NCBI RefSeq assembly: GCF_042650605.1
Contig: NZ_JBHSBN010000011.1
Location: forward strand, 124,001 to 188,000
Length of the DNA stretch: 64,000 nt
Source of the DNA: Micromonospora_J zhanjiangensis
GTDB lineage: Bacteria; Actinomycetota; Actinomycetes; Mycobacteriales; Micromonosporaceae
Direction: 5' to 3'
The notes beneath the pieces were generated by a model. It had not been told where the DNA came from. It searched no databases and saw only the letters and a list, made by a program, of their open reading frames with translations. This document shows, piece by piece, positions 51,533-59,789 of the stretch (the first letter of the stretch is position 1; every line of letters starts with the position of its first letter). Position numbers and translations under genes: made by a program.

Positions 51533-54424
51533 CTACTCGGTGGGGCGGGTGGTGGCCTTGCGGGGGGCGGCCTTCTTGGCCGGGGTGGCCTTCTTGGCCG
51601 CCGTTGTCGACTTCGCGGCCGTGGTCTTCTTGGCCGCCGTCGTCGTCTTCTTGGCCGTCGTCGTCTTCTTGGCCGCCGCCTTCTTCGCAGCCGTGGTGCT
51701 CTCGCCGGCGGCGGTCTTCTTCGCCGCCTTCTTGGTCGCCTTCTTCGCCGGCCCCTTGGCCCGCTTCTCGGCCAGCATCTCGGAGGCCTGCTCCAGGGTC
51801 AGGTCCTCCGGCGTCTGGCCGCGCCGCAGCGACGCGTTGTACTCCCCGTCGGTCACGTACGGGCCGAACCGGCCGTCCTTGATCACCAACGGCTTCTCGG
51901 TGAGCGGGTCCGCGCCCATCTCCCGCAGCGGCGGGGCCGCCGCCCGGCGCTGACGGGTCTTCGGGGCGGCCAGCAGCGCCAGCGCCTCGTCCAGGGTGAC
52001 GGTGAAGAGCTTCTCCTCCGACTCCAGCGACCGGAACTCGTCGCCCTTCTTGACGTACGGGCCGTAGCGACCGTTGGCGGCCAGCACCTCGGCGCCGTCC
52101 GGGGCGGTACCGACCGTCCGGGGAAGGGTCAGCAACCGCAGCGCGTCGGCCAACGACAGCGACTCCGGTGACTGGGTCCGCAGCAGCGACGACTTGCGTT
52201 CGCCACTGGCCACGTACGGGCCGAACCGGCCGGACTTGAGCAGGATCGGCTCGCCGGTCTCCGGGTGCTCGCCGAGCTTGCGCTCACCACCGCCGCCGAG
52301 GAACAGCTCGTTGACCTTCTCCGGGGTCAGCTCGTCCGGCGCCAGGCCCTCGGGGATCGACACCCGGTCCTCGGCGGTCGCGCCGGCGCCGCCGTCCTCG
52401 CCCTCCGCGCCGGTCCGCTCGGCCGTCGCGGGCTGCGCCGCCGCACCGGGTTGGACCTTCTGCAGGTACGGCCCGTACCGGCCGACCCGGACCACCACCT
52501 CGCGGCCGTCGTCGTCGGTGAACAGCGGGATCGAGTTGACGCTGCGCGCGTCGATCTCGCTCAGGTTCTCGGTGACCATCTTCTTCAGGCCACCGGACCG
52601 GGCGATCTCCTCGTCCCCGGCGCCCCGGCCGGTGCCGCCGAAGTAGAACGCGGTGAGGAAGTCGATCGCCGCGTGGTCGCCACCGGCGATCTCGTCCAGC
52701 TCGTTCTCCATCGCGGCGGTGAAGTTGTAGTCGATCAGCCGCGGGTAGTGCCGCTCCAGCAGCCCCACCACGGCGAATGCCAGGAAGGACGGGATCAGGG
52801 CCTGGCCGCGCTTGAAGACGTACCCGCGGTCCTGGATCGTCTGCATGATCGACGCGTACGTCGACGGGCGGCCGATGCCCAGCTCTTCCAGCGCCTTGAC
52901 CAGCGACGCCTCGGTGTAGCGGGACGGCGGCTGGGTGCTGTGCCCCTGCGCGGCGAGCTGCTCGGCGGTCAGCGGCTGGTCCTTGACCAAGGTGGGCAGC
53001 CGGCGCTCGGCGTCCTCGGCCTCGGCGTTCTCGTCGTCGGAGGATTCGACGTACGCCCGCAGGAAGCCCGGGTCGGTGATCGTCTTGCCGGTCGCCCCGA
53101 AGTCGACCTCCTCGCTCGCGGTGGAGATCGCCCGGATCCGCACCGACACGCTGGAGCCGACCGCGTCGGTCATCTGCGAGGCGATGGTCCGCCGCCAGAT
53201 CAGCTCGTAGAGCTTGAACTCCTCGGCGGACAGCTCCTTCGCCACCTCGCCCGGGGTACGGAAGTTGTCCCCCGCCGGGCGGATCGCCTCGTGCGCCTCC
53301 TGGGCGTTCTTGACCTTGCCGGTGTAGCGGCGCGGCTCCGGCGGGACGCTGCGCTGGCCGTACAGCTCGGCGATCTGCCGGCGGGCCGCGGCCACGGCGG
53401 TCTCCGACAGGTTGACCGAGTCGGTCCGCATGTAGGTGATGTAGCCGTTCTCGTAGAGCCGCTGCGCGGTACGCATCGTCTGCTGCGAGGAGAAGCGCAG
53501 CTTACGGGCCGCCTCCTGCTGCAATGTCGAGGTGATGAACGGCGCGTACGGCCGGCGCCGGTACGGCTTCTCCTCGACCCGGGTGACGGTGAACGGCCGG
53601 CCCTCCAGCCGGGCGGCCAGCCCCCGGGCCCCGTCGGCGTCCAGGTGCACCACCCCGGCGCCCGGCTTGACCCGGCCGGTGGTCGGCTCGAAGTCCTTGC
53701 CGGTGGCGATCCGGTCGCCGTTCAGCCCGACCAGGGTGGCGTTGAAGGTCCGCGGCCCGTCGACCTGGCCCTGCACCGCGAGGGTGGCCAGGATGTCCCA
53801 GTACTCGGCGCTGCGGAACGCCATCCGCTGCCGCTCGCGCTCCACCACGATCCGGGTGGCCACCGACTGGACCCGCCCGGCGGACAGGCCGCTGCGGACC
53901 TTGCGCCACAGCACCGGGGAGACCTCGTAGCCGTACAGCCGGTCCAGGATCCGGCGCGCCTCCTGGGCGTCCACCAGGTCCCGGTCGATCTCGCGGGGGT
54001 TGGCCACGGCGGCCTGGATCGCCGGCCGGGTGATCTCGTGGAAGACCATCCGCTTGACCGGCACCTTGGGCTTGAGGGTCTCCACCAGGTGCCAGGCGAT
54101 CGCCTCACCCTCGCGGTCCTCGTCGGTGGCGAGGAGGACCTCGTCCACCTCCTTCACCAGCGAGCGCAGCTTGGTGACCTGCTTGCGGCGGTCCGGTGAG
54201 ACCACGTAGAGGGCGGCGAAGCCGTTGTCCACGTCGACGCCGAGCCGGGCCCACGGCTTGCTCTCGTAGCCCGAGGGCACTTCGGCGGCGTTCCTGGGCA
54301 GGTCCCGGACGTGCCCGAAACTGGCCTCCACGACGTACCCCGGGCCGAGATAGCCCGAGATCGTCTTGGCCTTCGCCGGCGACTCGACGATGACCAGACG
54401 GGTGCTCCTGGCGTTGCTCGGCAC
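51533..54424 (-). CDS. topA: DNA topoisomerase I
   Basis: 963 residues from a GTG (PSNARSTRLVIVESPAKAKT) with GGGAG upstream. Toprim domain first (LVIVESPAKAKTI; LLATDEDREGEAIAW with the acidic triad), then domains II-IV with the catalytic Tyr331 in YITYMRTDSVNLS. The C-terminal region has repeated GRFGPYV/GRYGPYV modules (five) in place of zinc fingers. A Lys/Ala/Thr-rich tail (AKKATKKAAKKTAAGE and repeats) ends the protein, as in mycobacteria and Streptomyces, and aids processive relaxation. It relaxes negative supercoils behind the transcribing polymerase. Confidence 0.96.
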   Translation of the reverse strand: MPSNARSTRLVIVESPAKAKTISGYLGPGYVVEASFGHVRDLPRNAAEVPSGYESKPWARLGVDVDNGFAALYVVSPDRRKQVTKLRSLVKEVDEVLLATDEDREGEAIAWHLVETLKPKVPVKRMVFHEITRPAIQAAVANPREIDRDLVDAQEARRILDRLYGYEVSPVLWRKVRSGLSAGRVQSVATRIVVERERQRMAFRSAEYWDILATLAVQGQVDGPRTFNATLVGLNGDRIATGKDFEPTTGRVKPGAGVVHLDADGARGLAARLEGRPFTVTRVEEKPYRRRPYAPFITSTLQQEAARKLRFSSQQTMRTAQRLYENGYITYMRTDSVNLSETAVAAARRQIAELYGQRSVPPEPRRYTGKVKNAQEAHEAIRPAGDNFRTPGEVAKELSAEEFKLYELIWRRTIASQMTDAVGSSVSVRIRAISTASEEVDFGATGKTITDPGFLRAYVESSDDENAEAEDAERRLPTLVKDQPLTAEQLAAQGHSTQPPSRYTEASLVKALEELGIGRPSTYASIMQTIQDRGYVFKRGQALIPSFLAFAVVGLLERHYPRLIDYNFTAAMENELDEIAGGDHAAIDFLTAFYFGGTGRGAGDEEIARSGGLKKMVTENLSEIDARSVNSIPLFTDDDGREVVVRVGRYGPYLQKVQPGAAAQPATAERTGAEGEDGGAGATAEDRVSIPEGLAPDELTPEKVNELFLGGGGERKLGEHPETGEPILLKSGRFGPYVASGERKSSLLRTQSPESLSLADALRLLTLPRTVGTAPDGAEVLAANGRYGPYVKKGDEFRSLESEEKLFTVTLDEALALLAAPKTRQRRAAAPPLREMGADPLTEKPLVIKDGRFGPYVTDGEYNASLRRGQTPEDLTLEQASEMLAEKRAKGPAKKATKKAAKKTAAGESTTAAKKAAAKKTTTAKKTTTAAKKTTAAKSTTAAKKATPAKKAAPRKATTRPTE

Positions 54425-54761
54425 GTCTCTCCCGACCTCACTCGCAGTATCCTGACCCGGCTCACCGTCGTGGCCGGGCCACCACCCGTGGCGGGCCTGC
54501 CCGGCCCACGGGTCGAACCTCCAACGTAACGCGCCCTCGTACCCGAGGGACGGCCGGGCGACGAACAGCACCACCCAGCAGCGGTTACGCGGGGTGTCGA
54601 CACGCCGCACGGGCGGTCGTGCCGAACGGCGACACCGTACACCGCTGCCCTGTCGTCGCGCGGGCAACCGTGCGGATCACTCACTCGTGAAGGCCTATAT
54701 ATCCGTCAATCTGCCGGCAAAACCCGCGTGTCGAGTGTCCTAGATCAGACATTGCCGTCCG
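54425..54761 (-). other. 337-base gap upstream of topA with promoter-like sequence
   Basis: No gene is convincing here; an in-frame extension of topA to 54,667 is Arg-rich and has the look of non-coding. The only low-GC stretch is near 54,690-54,720, where the minus strand reads ATTGACGGATATATAGGCC. TATATA could be a -10 of the topA promoter. TTGACG overlaps it too closely to be its -35. topA promoters often respond to supercoiling, so a poor -35 would not be surprising. Confidence 0.35.
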
Positions 54762-55592
54762 TCAACCGGCCGTACCGGGCCACTGGCCGGGCGGGGCCGC
54801 CGCCGGTGGGTCACCGACCAGCTCGGTCAGCCGGGCCAGCCGGCGCCGGCCGGTGATCCGGTAGCCCGGTCCCGAGCCGGTCTCCACCAGGTCACCCGCC
54901 AGCCCGAGGCCGGTCAGCGTCGCGGCCGCCGTCGCCCGGTCCGCCTCGTCGGGCAGGCCGAGCCGGAGCAGCAGGCCGCCCGGCTCCATGATCCCGGCGG
55001 CGGCCACCCAGAGCCGCAGCCGGGCGCCGTTCAGGTGGAAACCGGCCGGCGCCCGCTTGACCTCGCCGCGCAGCCAGCCCCGCCCGAGCGGAGCCAGGAT
55101 CGCGGTGTACGAGGTGCGCACGGCGTACCCCTCGGTCGGCGTGCCCACCCAGCTCGCCGCCACGCCGCGCCGACCCAGTTCGGCGATCAGTACGTGCACC
55201 CGCCACCCGGCGTCGACCTCGACCGACACCCGGGCGGTGCCGCCCATCCGGACGATCACTCCGGGCCCGGCGAGCAGGCCGGCGATGTCGGCCGGCGACG
55301 GTTCGACGGCGGCCACCCCGAACAGCGACAACTGTCGCCCGGCATCGGCCTCGGCGGCGGACGCGCCGCGGCCGGCGTGCTCCACCGGGCGGTCGTCCGG
55401 TTCGGCCGCCGACGCACCGCCGTGCCGGCGCCGGGCGGTGGCCGCGCCCCGGCGGGACCGCTCGGCCGACCGGTCGTCCGGCTCGACGAACAGCGCGGCC
55501 GGCTCGGCGGACAGCTCGGTGGGCGCGGCCGACGGCACCGGCTCGGTGGACGAGGCCGGCGCTGGTGACTCGGTGGGCGGCGTCAGCGACAC
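54762..55592 (-). CDS. Conserved actinobacterial protein with QLSLF clamp motif
   Basis: 276 residues. The first 85 are disordered (Glu/Pro/Ala/Arg). Then GRQLSLFGVAAVEPSPADIA contains QLSLF, the consensus of bacterial beta-clamp-binding peptides. The folded part follows: GLLAGPGVIVRMGGTARVSV, WRVHVLIAELGRRGVAASWV, GYAVRTSYTAILAPLGRGWL and FHLNGARLRLWVAAAGIM. A homologous gene sits beside topA in mycobacteria (Rv3647c position, from memory). Function unknown; the motif points to work at replication forks. The start overlaps the lipoprotein stop by 10 bases. Confidence 0.75.
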   Translation of the reverse strand: MSLTPPTESPAPASSTEPVPSAAPTELSAEPAALFVEPDDRSAERSRRGAATARRRHGGASAAEPDDRPVEHAGRGASAAEADAGRQLSLFGVAAVEPSPADIAGLLAGPGVIVRMGGTARVSVEVDAGWRVHVLIAELGRRGVAASWVGTPTEGYAVRTSYTAILAPLGRGWLRGEVKRAPAGFHLNGARLRLWVAAAGIMEPGGLLLRLGLPDEADRATAAATLTGLGLAGDLVETGSGPGYRITGRRRLARLTELVGDPPAAAPPGQWPGTAG

Positions 55593-56125
55593 TCCGGGAC
55601 CTCGTCGAAGGCCTTCTTGAGCTCCGGCGAGTCGAGGTTACGGGTGTCCAGCGCGCTCGCCTTGTACTCCGCGTTGAGGGTGTTCATGGTGGCCTCCACC
55701 CCGTCGTAGAAGGGCTTCGCCTGGCCGGTGTCCAGCCCGGCGATCGCCGTCTTGGCCTTTCCGTACGCGTCGCGTACCGCGGTCAGCGAGGAGAGGAACC
55801 CGCCGGCCACCGCGTCCCCTTTCGCCACGTCGGGCACCCCGGCCTGTTCGATCTTCCGCCGGGCCGTCTCGGTGGCCTGTTCCGCGCCGCTCAGCAGCCG
55901 GATCAGGTTCTCCCTGGCCTGACCCGGAGTGGTCTTGGCGGTCATCTGCTGTTGGCTGCTGGTGGTCAACCGGCTGATCTCGGTGCGCCACGGACCGAGC
56001 GCCCCGCAGACCGTCGCCGCCCAAGCCTGCGGCGCCGGGCCCGAGGCGCAGGCGCCGAGCAGCAGGAGAAGAACGCAGAGCACGACCGCGGGCTTTCCGG
56101 CGGTCGTCGCGCGGGGCGTACGCAT
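55583..56125 (-). CDS. Lipoprotein of unknown function
   Basis: 180 residues. Signal peptide with basic start (RTPRATTAGKPAVV), hydrophobic core LCVLLLLLGAC and lipobox LGAC, so the mature protein begins at Cys26 and is tied to the membrane outer face. The mature part is helical (WRTEISRLTTSSQQQMTAKT, then ENLIRLLSGAEQATETARRK, TAVRDAYGKAKTAIAGLD), with a Cys near each end (VCGALG, EVPECR) that may form a disulfide. Possibly co-expressed with the clamp-motif gene. Confidence 0.8.
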   Translation of the reverse strand: MRTPRATTAGKPAVVLCVLLLLLGACASGPAPQAWAATVCGALGPWRTEISRLTTSSQQQMTAKTTPGQARENLIRLLSGAEQATETARRKIEQAGVPDVAKGDAVAGGFLSSLTAVRDAYGKAKTAIAGLDTGQAKPFYDGVEATMNTLNAEYKASALDTRNLDSPELKKAFDEVPECR

Positions 56126-56192
56126 GCGAAGCAGCGTACGGCGTCGAGCCCGACGCGCCAGTGGTTAGCTGCGCGGCATCCGGCGGAACGCC

Positions 56193-56238
56193 ACCGGGCC
56201 CCCGCTTCGACCCGGTTCGGTCGAGGCGGGGGCCCGGT
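56193..56238. terminator. Strong terminator downstream of hppA
   Basis: Two 20-base arms (56,193-56,212 and 56,219-56,238) pair with one mismatch across a 6-base loop. It starts 13 bases beyond the hppA stop on the minus strand. The longest stem of its kind in the window. Confidence 0.8.
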
Positions 56239-56250
56239 TGTCCGTACGGC

Positions 56251-58620
56251 TCAGGCGTTGACCGGCTCGGGCCGCTGGTCCGCGCTGTCGCTGCCCGCGT
56301 CGCCACCGCGCCCGGCGTCGGTGTCCGTCATCGCGACCGGCTTGCGCTTGCTGAACACCACCGCCGCGACCACGATCACGACCGCGATGACCGCGACCGC
56401 GATCCGCAGCGGGGTGTTCTTGTCGGTGCCCACGCTCCACGCCACCACGGCCGGCGCGATCAGCAGCGAGACCAGGTTCATCACCTTGAGCAGCGGGTTG
56501 ATCGCCGGCCCGGCGGTGTCCTTGAACGGGTCACCGACCGTGTCGCCGATCACCGTCGCGGCGTGCGCCTCGGAGCCCTTGCCGCCGAAGGATCCGTCCT
56601 CGACCAGCTTCTTGGCGTTGTCCCAGGCGCCACCGGAGTTGGCCAGGAAGACCGCCATCAGCGTGCCGGCCCCGATCGCACCGGCCAGGTACGCCGCCAG
56701 GGCACCGGGCCCGAGACCGAAGCCGACCGCGATCGGCGCCAGGATGGCCAGCAGACCGGGCGTCATCAGCTCGCGCTGGGCGTCCCGGGTGCAGATGTCC
56801 ACCACCTTGCCGTACTCGGGGCGCTGCGAACCGTCCATGATCCCGGGCAGCTCGCGGAACTGCCGGCGTACCTCCATCACCACCGCGCCCGCCGAGCGGG
56901 ACACCGCGTTGATGGCCAGGCCGGAGAAGAGGAACACGACCGCGGCACCGATGATCAGGCCGACCAGGTTGCGCGGGTTGGCCACGTTGAGCGCGCCCAG
57001 GATCTCGGCGCCCACGTCCTTGACCCCGGCGTCGGCGTACGACGTGCTCAGCGTGTCGGTGTACGAGCCGAACAGCGCCGTCGCGGCGAGCACCGCGGTG
57101 GCGATCGCGATGCCCTTGGTGATCGCCTTGGTGGTGTTGCCGACCGCGTCCAGCTCGGTGAGCGTCCGCGCGCCCGCCTCGTCGATCTCGCCGGACATCT
57201 CCGCGACGCCCTGCGCGTTGTCGGAGATCGGGCCGAAGGTGTCCATCGCCACGATCACGCCGACCGTGGTGAGCAGGCCGGTGCCGGCCAGCGCCACCGC
57301 GAACAGCGACAGGGTGAGCGATCCACCGCCGAGCAGGAAGGCGCCGAACACGCCGGCGCCGATCAGCAGCGCCGAGTAGACCGCCGACTCCAGGCCGACG
57401 CTGATACCGGCGAGCACCACCGTGGCGGGGCCGGTCAGCGAGCTCTTGCCGATGTCCTGCACCGGGCGCCGGTTGGTCTCGGTGAAGTAGCCGGTGAGCG
57501 CCTGGATGGCGGCGGCCAGCACGATGCCGATGACGACCGCGCCGATGGCCACGAACCGCGGGTTGCCCTCGGTGCCGGCGAACTCCTCGCCGAAGCCGGC
57601 GAAGGTGGCCGGCAGGTAGAGCCAGGAGGCGATCGCGACCAGCACCGCGGCCAGCGCGGCGGAGATGTAGAAGGCCCGGTTGATCGCGGTCAGGCCGTTG
57701 CGGTCCGACGGCCGCAGCCGGGTGATGAACACCCCGACCAGGGCGATCACCGCGCCGATGCTGGAGATGATCAGCGGGAAGACCAGGCCGTCCGCGCCGA
57801 ACGCCGCGCGGCCCAGGATCAGCGCCGCGACCAGGGTCACCGCGTACGACTCGAACAGGTCGGCGGCCATGCCGGCGCAGTCACCGACGTTGTCGCCGAC
57901 GTTGTCGGCGATGGTCGCGGCGTTGCGCGGGTCGTCCTCGGGGATGCCCTGCTCGACCTTGCCGACCAGGTCGGCGCCGACGTCGGCGGCCTTGGTGAAG
58001 ATGCCGCCGCCGACCCGCATGAACATGGCCAGCAGGGCGGCACCGAAGCCGAAGCCCTCCAGTACGGTCGGCGCGTCACCCCGGAAGATCAGTACCACCA
58101 GGGCGGCGCCGAACAGGCCCAGTCCCACGGTCAGGAAGCCGACCACGCCACCGGTGCGGAAGGCGACCCGCATGGCCGCCTCCCGACCGCCCTGCGCCTC
58201 CCGGGCGGCGGCGGCCACCCGGACGTTGGCGCGGGTGGCCAGTGCCATGCCGGCGCCACCGATGAACGCGCTGAACACCGCGCCGACCACGAAGAACGCC
58301 GACCGGCCGATCTTCACGGCGAGTACGTTGCCCTCGGTGTCGTGCACCGGCAGCAGGAAGAGCAGCACCACCGCGATCACGACGAAGATGGCGAGCGTTC
58401 TGAACTGGCGGAGCAGGTAGGCCGACGCGCCCTCCTGCACGGCGGCGGAGATCTCCTGCATTCTCGTGGTGCCCTTGCCGGCTGCCAGCACCACCCTGGT
58501 AAGGGCGGCGGCGAAGCCGAGCGCCACCAACGCGAGGACCGCGGCGATGATGACGTACGACAGATTCGCGCCGGTAAGGGACAGCCCGCCGCCCGCGGCG
58601 GCCAAGGTGGTCCCGGACAT
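56251..58620 (-). CDS. hppA: Proton-pumping membrane pyrophosphatase, K+-independent type
   Basis: 789 residues with about 16 membrane helices. Substrate-site motifs: DVGADLVGKVE near 211, DNVGDNVGD near 240, and the C-terminal DTVGDPFKDTAGPAIN. It splits pyrophosphate and pumps protons outward. At the cation-specificity position the sequence is VGNTTKAITKG: Lys in place of Ala after GNTT is the known mark of the K+-independent class. ATG start preceded by AGGAGG. C-terminal Asp/Gly-rich tail. A hairpin terminator follows. Confidence 0.95.
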   Translation of the reverse strand: MSGTTLAAAGGGLSLTGANLSYVIIAAVLALVALGFAAALTRVVLAAGKGTTRMQEISAAVQEGASAYLLRQFRTLAIFVVIAVVLLFLLPVHDTEGNVLAVKIGRSAFFVVGAVFSAFIGGAGMALATRANVRVAAAAREAQGGREAAMRVAFRTGGVVGFLTVGLGLFGAALVVLIFRGDAPTVLEGFGFGAALLAMFMRVGGGIFTKAADVGADLVGKVEQGIPEDDPRNAATIADNVGDNVGDCAGMAADLFESYAVTLVAALILGRAAFGADGLVFPLIISSIGAVIALVGVFITRLRPSDRNGLTAINRAFYISAALAAVLVAIASWLYLPATFAGFGEEFAGTEGNPRFVAIGAVVIGIVLAAAIQALTGYFTETNRRPVQDIGKSSLTGPATVVLAGISVGLESAVYSALLIGAGVFGAFLLGGGSLTLSLFAVALAGTGLLTTVGVIVAMDTFGPISDNAQGVAEMSGEIDEAGARTLTELDAVGNTTKAITKGIAIATAVLAATALFGSYTDTLSTSYADAGVKDVGAEILGALNVANPRNLVGLIIGAAVVFLFSGLAINAVSRSAGAVVMEVRRQFRELPGIMDGSQRPEYGKVVDICTRDAQRELMTPGLLAILAPIAVGFGLGPGALAAYLAGAIGAGTLMAVFLANSGGAWDNAKKLVEDGSFGGKGSEAHAATVIGDTVGDPFKDTAGPAINPLLKVMNLVSLLIAPAVVAWSVGTDKNTPLRIAVAVIAVVIVVAAVVFSKRKPVAMTDTDAGRGGDAGSDSADQRPEPVNA

Positions 58621-58849
58621 TTCCGTCCTCCTGTTAGGCGAACATTCGCGTCGGTCGGCGGCGAGCACCGCCCCGACATCCCCACGCAGGGTGTTACGAC
58701 CCGATTCCGCGGCACGTGGAACCGGGCCACCTGCTGATCACCCCGGGTACTCTAGCCCTGGCCGTGTCGGAGGTCACACGCCGGTCCCACTGTGTCGCGA
58801 TGATCTTCATCATTGTGTTAGCACACGACACGCGGTATGGAATGCCCGG

Positions 58850-59293
58850 TCAGGCGGGTCGACGGCCCAGCGGCCAGGACATTCGGACCTCGGTGCCGAT
58901 GCCCTCGTCCACCGGCCGCACCGTGAGGTCCTCGACGAAACCGGCGAGCAGGGCGAAGCCCACCCCGGTGGTGAGCGCCTCGTCGGTCAGCGACTCGTCG
59001 GCCAGTTCGTCCGGGGGCAGGGCGGCCAGTCCGAGTCCGGCCTCGATCGGCGCCCGGTCGATCACCCGGACGGTGTAGGGGCCCTGGTCGGACATCTCCA
59101 TCTGGACCAGGTCCGGCAGGCCGTACTGGTTGTGCAGGGCGACCGCGCGGGTGCACGCCTCACCGATGGCCAGCCGGACCTCGTCGAGCAGGTCCTCGGC
59201 GACCCCGGCGCGCCGGGCCACCGCCACGCCGACCAGCCGGGCGGTGCGGACGTGCACCGGTGCGGGGGAGAACGACAGCCGTACCGTCGCCAT
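58850..59293 (-). CDS. Anti-sigma factor serine kinase-type protein (RsbW-like)
   Basis: 147 residues: ATVRLSFSPAPVHVRTARLV, then AGVAEDLLDEVRLAIGEACT (N box E-RLAIGEA-T), RVIDRAPIEAGLGLAALPPD and TTGVGFALLAGFVEDLTVRP (G box). This is a HATPase_c_2 fold. It would bind and block a sigma factor or phosphorylate the STAS partner made from the gene just upstream, with which it shares one base. No sigma factor gene is in the window. Confidence 0.87.
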   Translation of the reverse strand: MATVRLSFSPAPVHVRTARLVGVAVARRAGVAEDLLDEVRLAIGEACTRAVALHNQYGLPDLVQMEMSDQGPYTVRVIDRAPIEAGLGLAALPPDELADESLTDEALTTGVGFALLAGFVEDLTVRPVDEGIGTEVRMSWPLGRRPA

Positions 59294-59661
59294 CACGCGC
59301 CGGAACCGGCCTGGTCCGCGCTGGTCGCGGCCTCCACCGTGGGGTAGATCGGGAAGACCTGGTCCAACGCCGTGATCCGGAAGATCTTCAGCAGCGGCTC
59401 CTTGCCACACACCAGACCGAATGTCCCGCCCACCGCGCGCAACCTTTTGAGCGCACCGACCAGCACGCCGAGGCCGGTGGAGTCGAGGAAGTCCACCCGT
59501 CCGAGATCCACGACGACCTTACGGGCGCCGTTGTCGATCAGCTCGATGAGTCGTTCCCGCAGCCGGGGTGCGGTGTAGACGTCCACCTCGCCGCCGACCT
59601 CCAGCACCGTGTGCTCGGCGACGGTGCGGGTCGCCAGCGACAGCTCCATCTTCTCCTCCAT
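59293..59661 (-). CDS. STAS-domain anti-sigma factor antagonist
   Basis: 122 residues: ELSLATRTVAEHTVLEVGGE, VDVYTAPRLRERLIELIDNG, then KVVVDLGRVDFLDSTGLGVL and VGALKRLRAVGGTFGLVCG. The Ser of DSTGLG is the phosphorylation site of RsbV/SpoIIAA-type proteins. Unphosphorylated, it would pull the RsbW-like partner off its sigma factor. GGAG lies just upstream of the ATG. Confidence 0.9.
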   Translation of the reverse strand: MEEKMELSLATRTVAEHTVLEVGGEVDVYTAPRLRERLIELIDNGARKVVVDLGRVDFLDSTGLGVLVGALKRLRAVGGTFGLVCGKEPLLKIFRITALDQVFPIYPTVEAATSADQAGSGA

Positions 59662-59789
59662 CCGATGCCGGGAACGCTCCTGGGCATCTAACCATCGGCC
59701 GGTCGGCGGGGTGTCGGGGCCGCCGCCCGGGCCCCTTTACCCACGCCCCGGGTTTCTCACGACTGTTCATCGGTGCGAGAGTGCAGGGC

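Noticed and set aside
51600..51780. Repetitive region that might be read as a CRISPR or satellite
   Set aside because: The repeats are codons of the Lys/Ala/Thr tail of topoisomerase I, with no constant repeat-spacer spacing.
56161..58737. An 858-codon plus-strand frame opposite hppA, and a similar one opposite tmk at 45,675-47,990
   Set aside because: Both mirror well-recognised genes and give low-complexity Arg/Gly/Asp/His sequence, the usual shadow of high-GC coding DNA.
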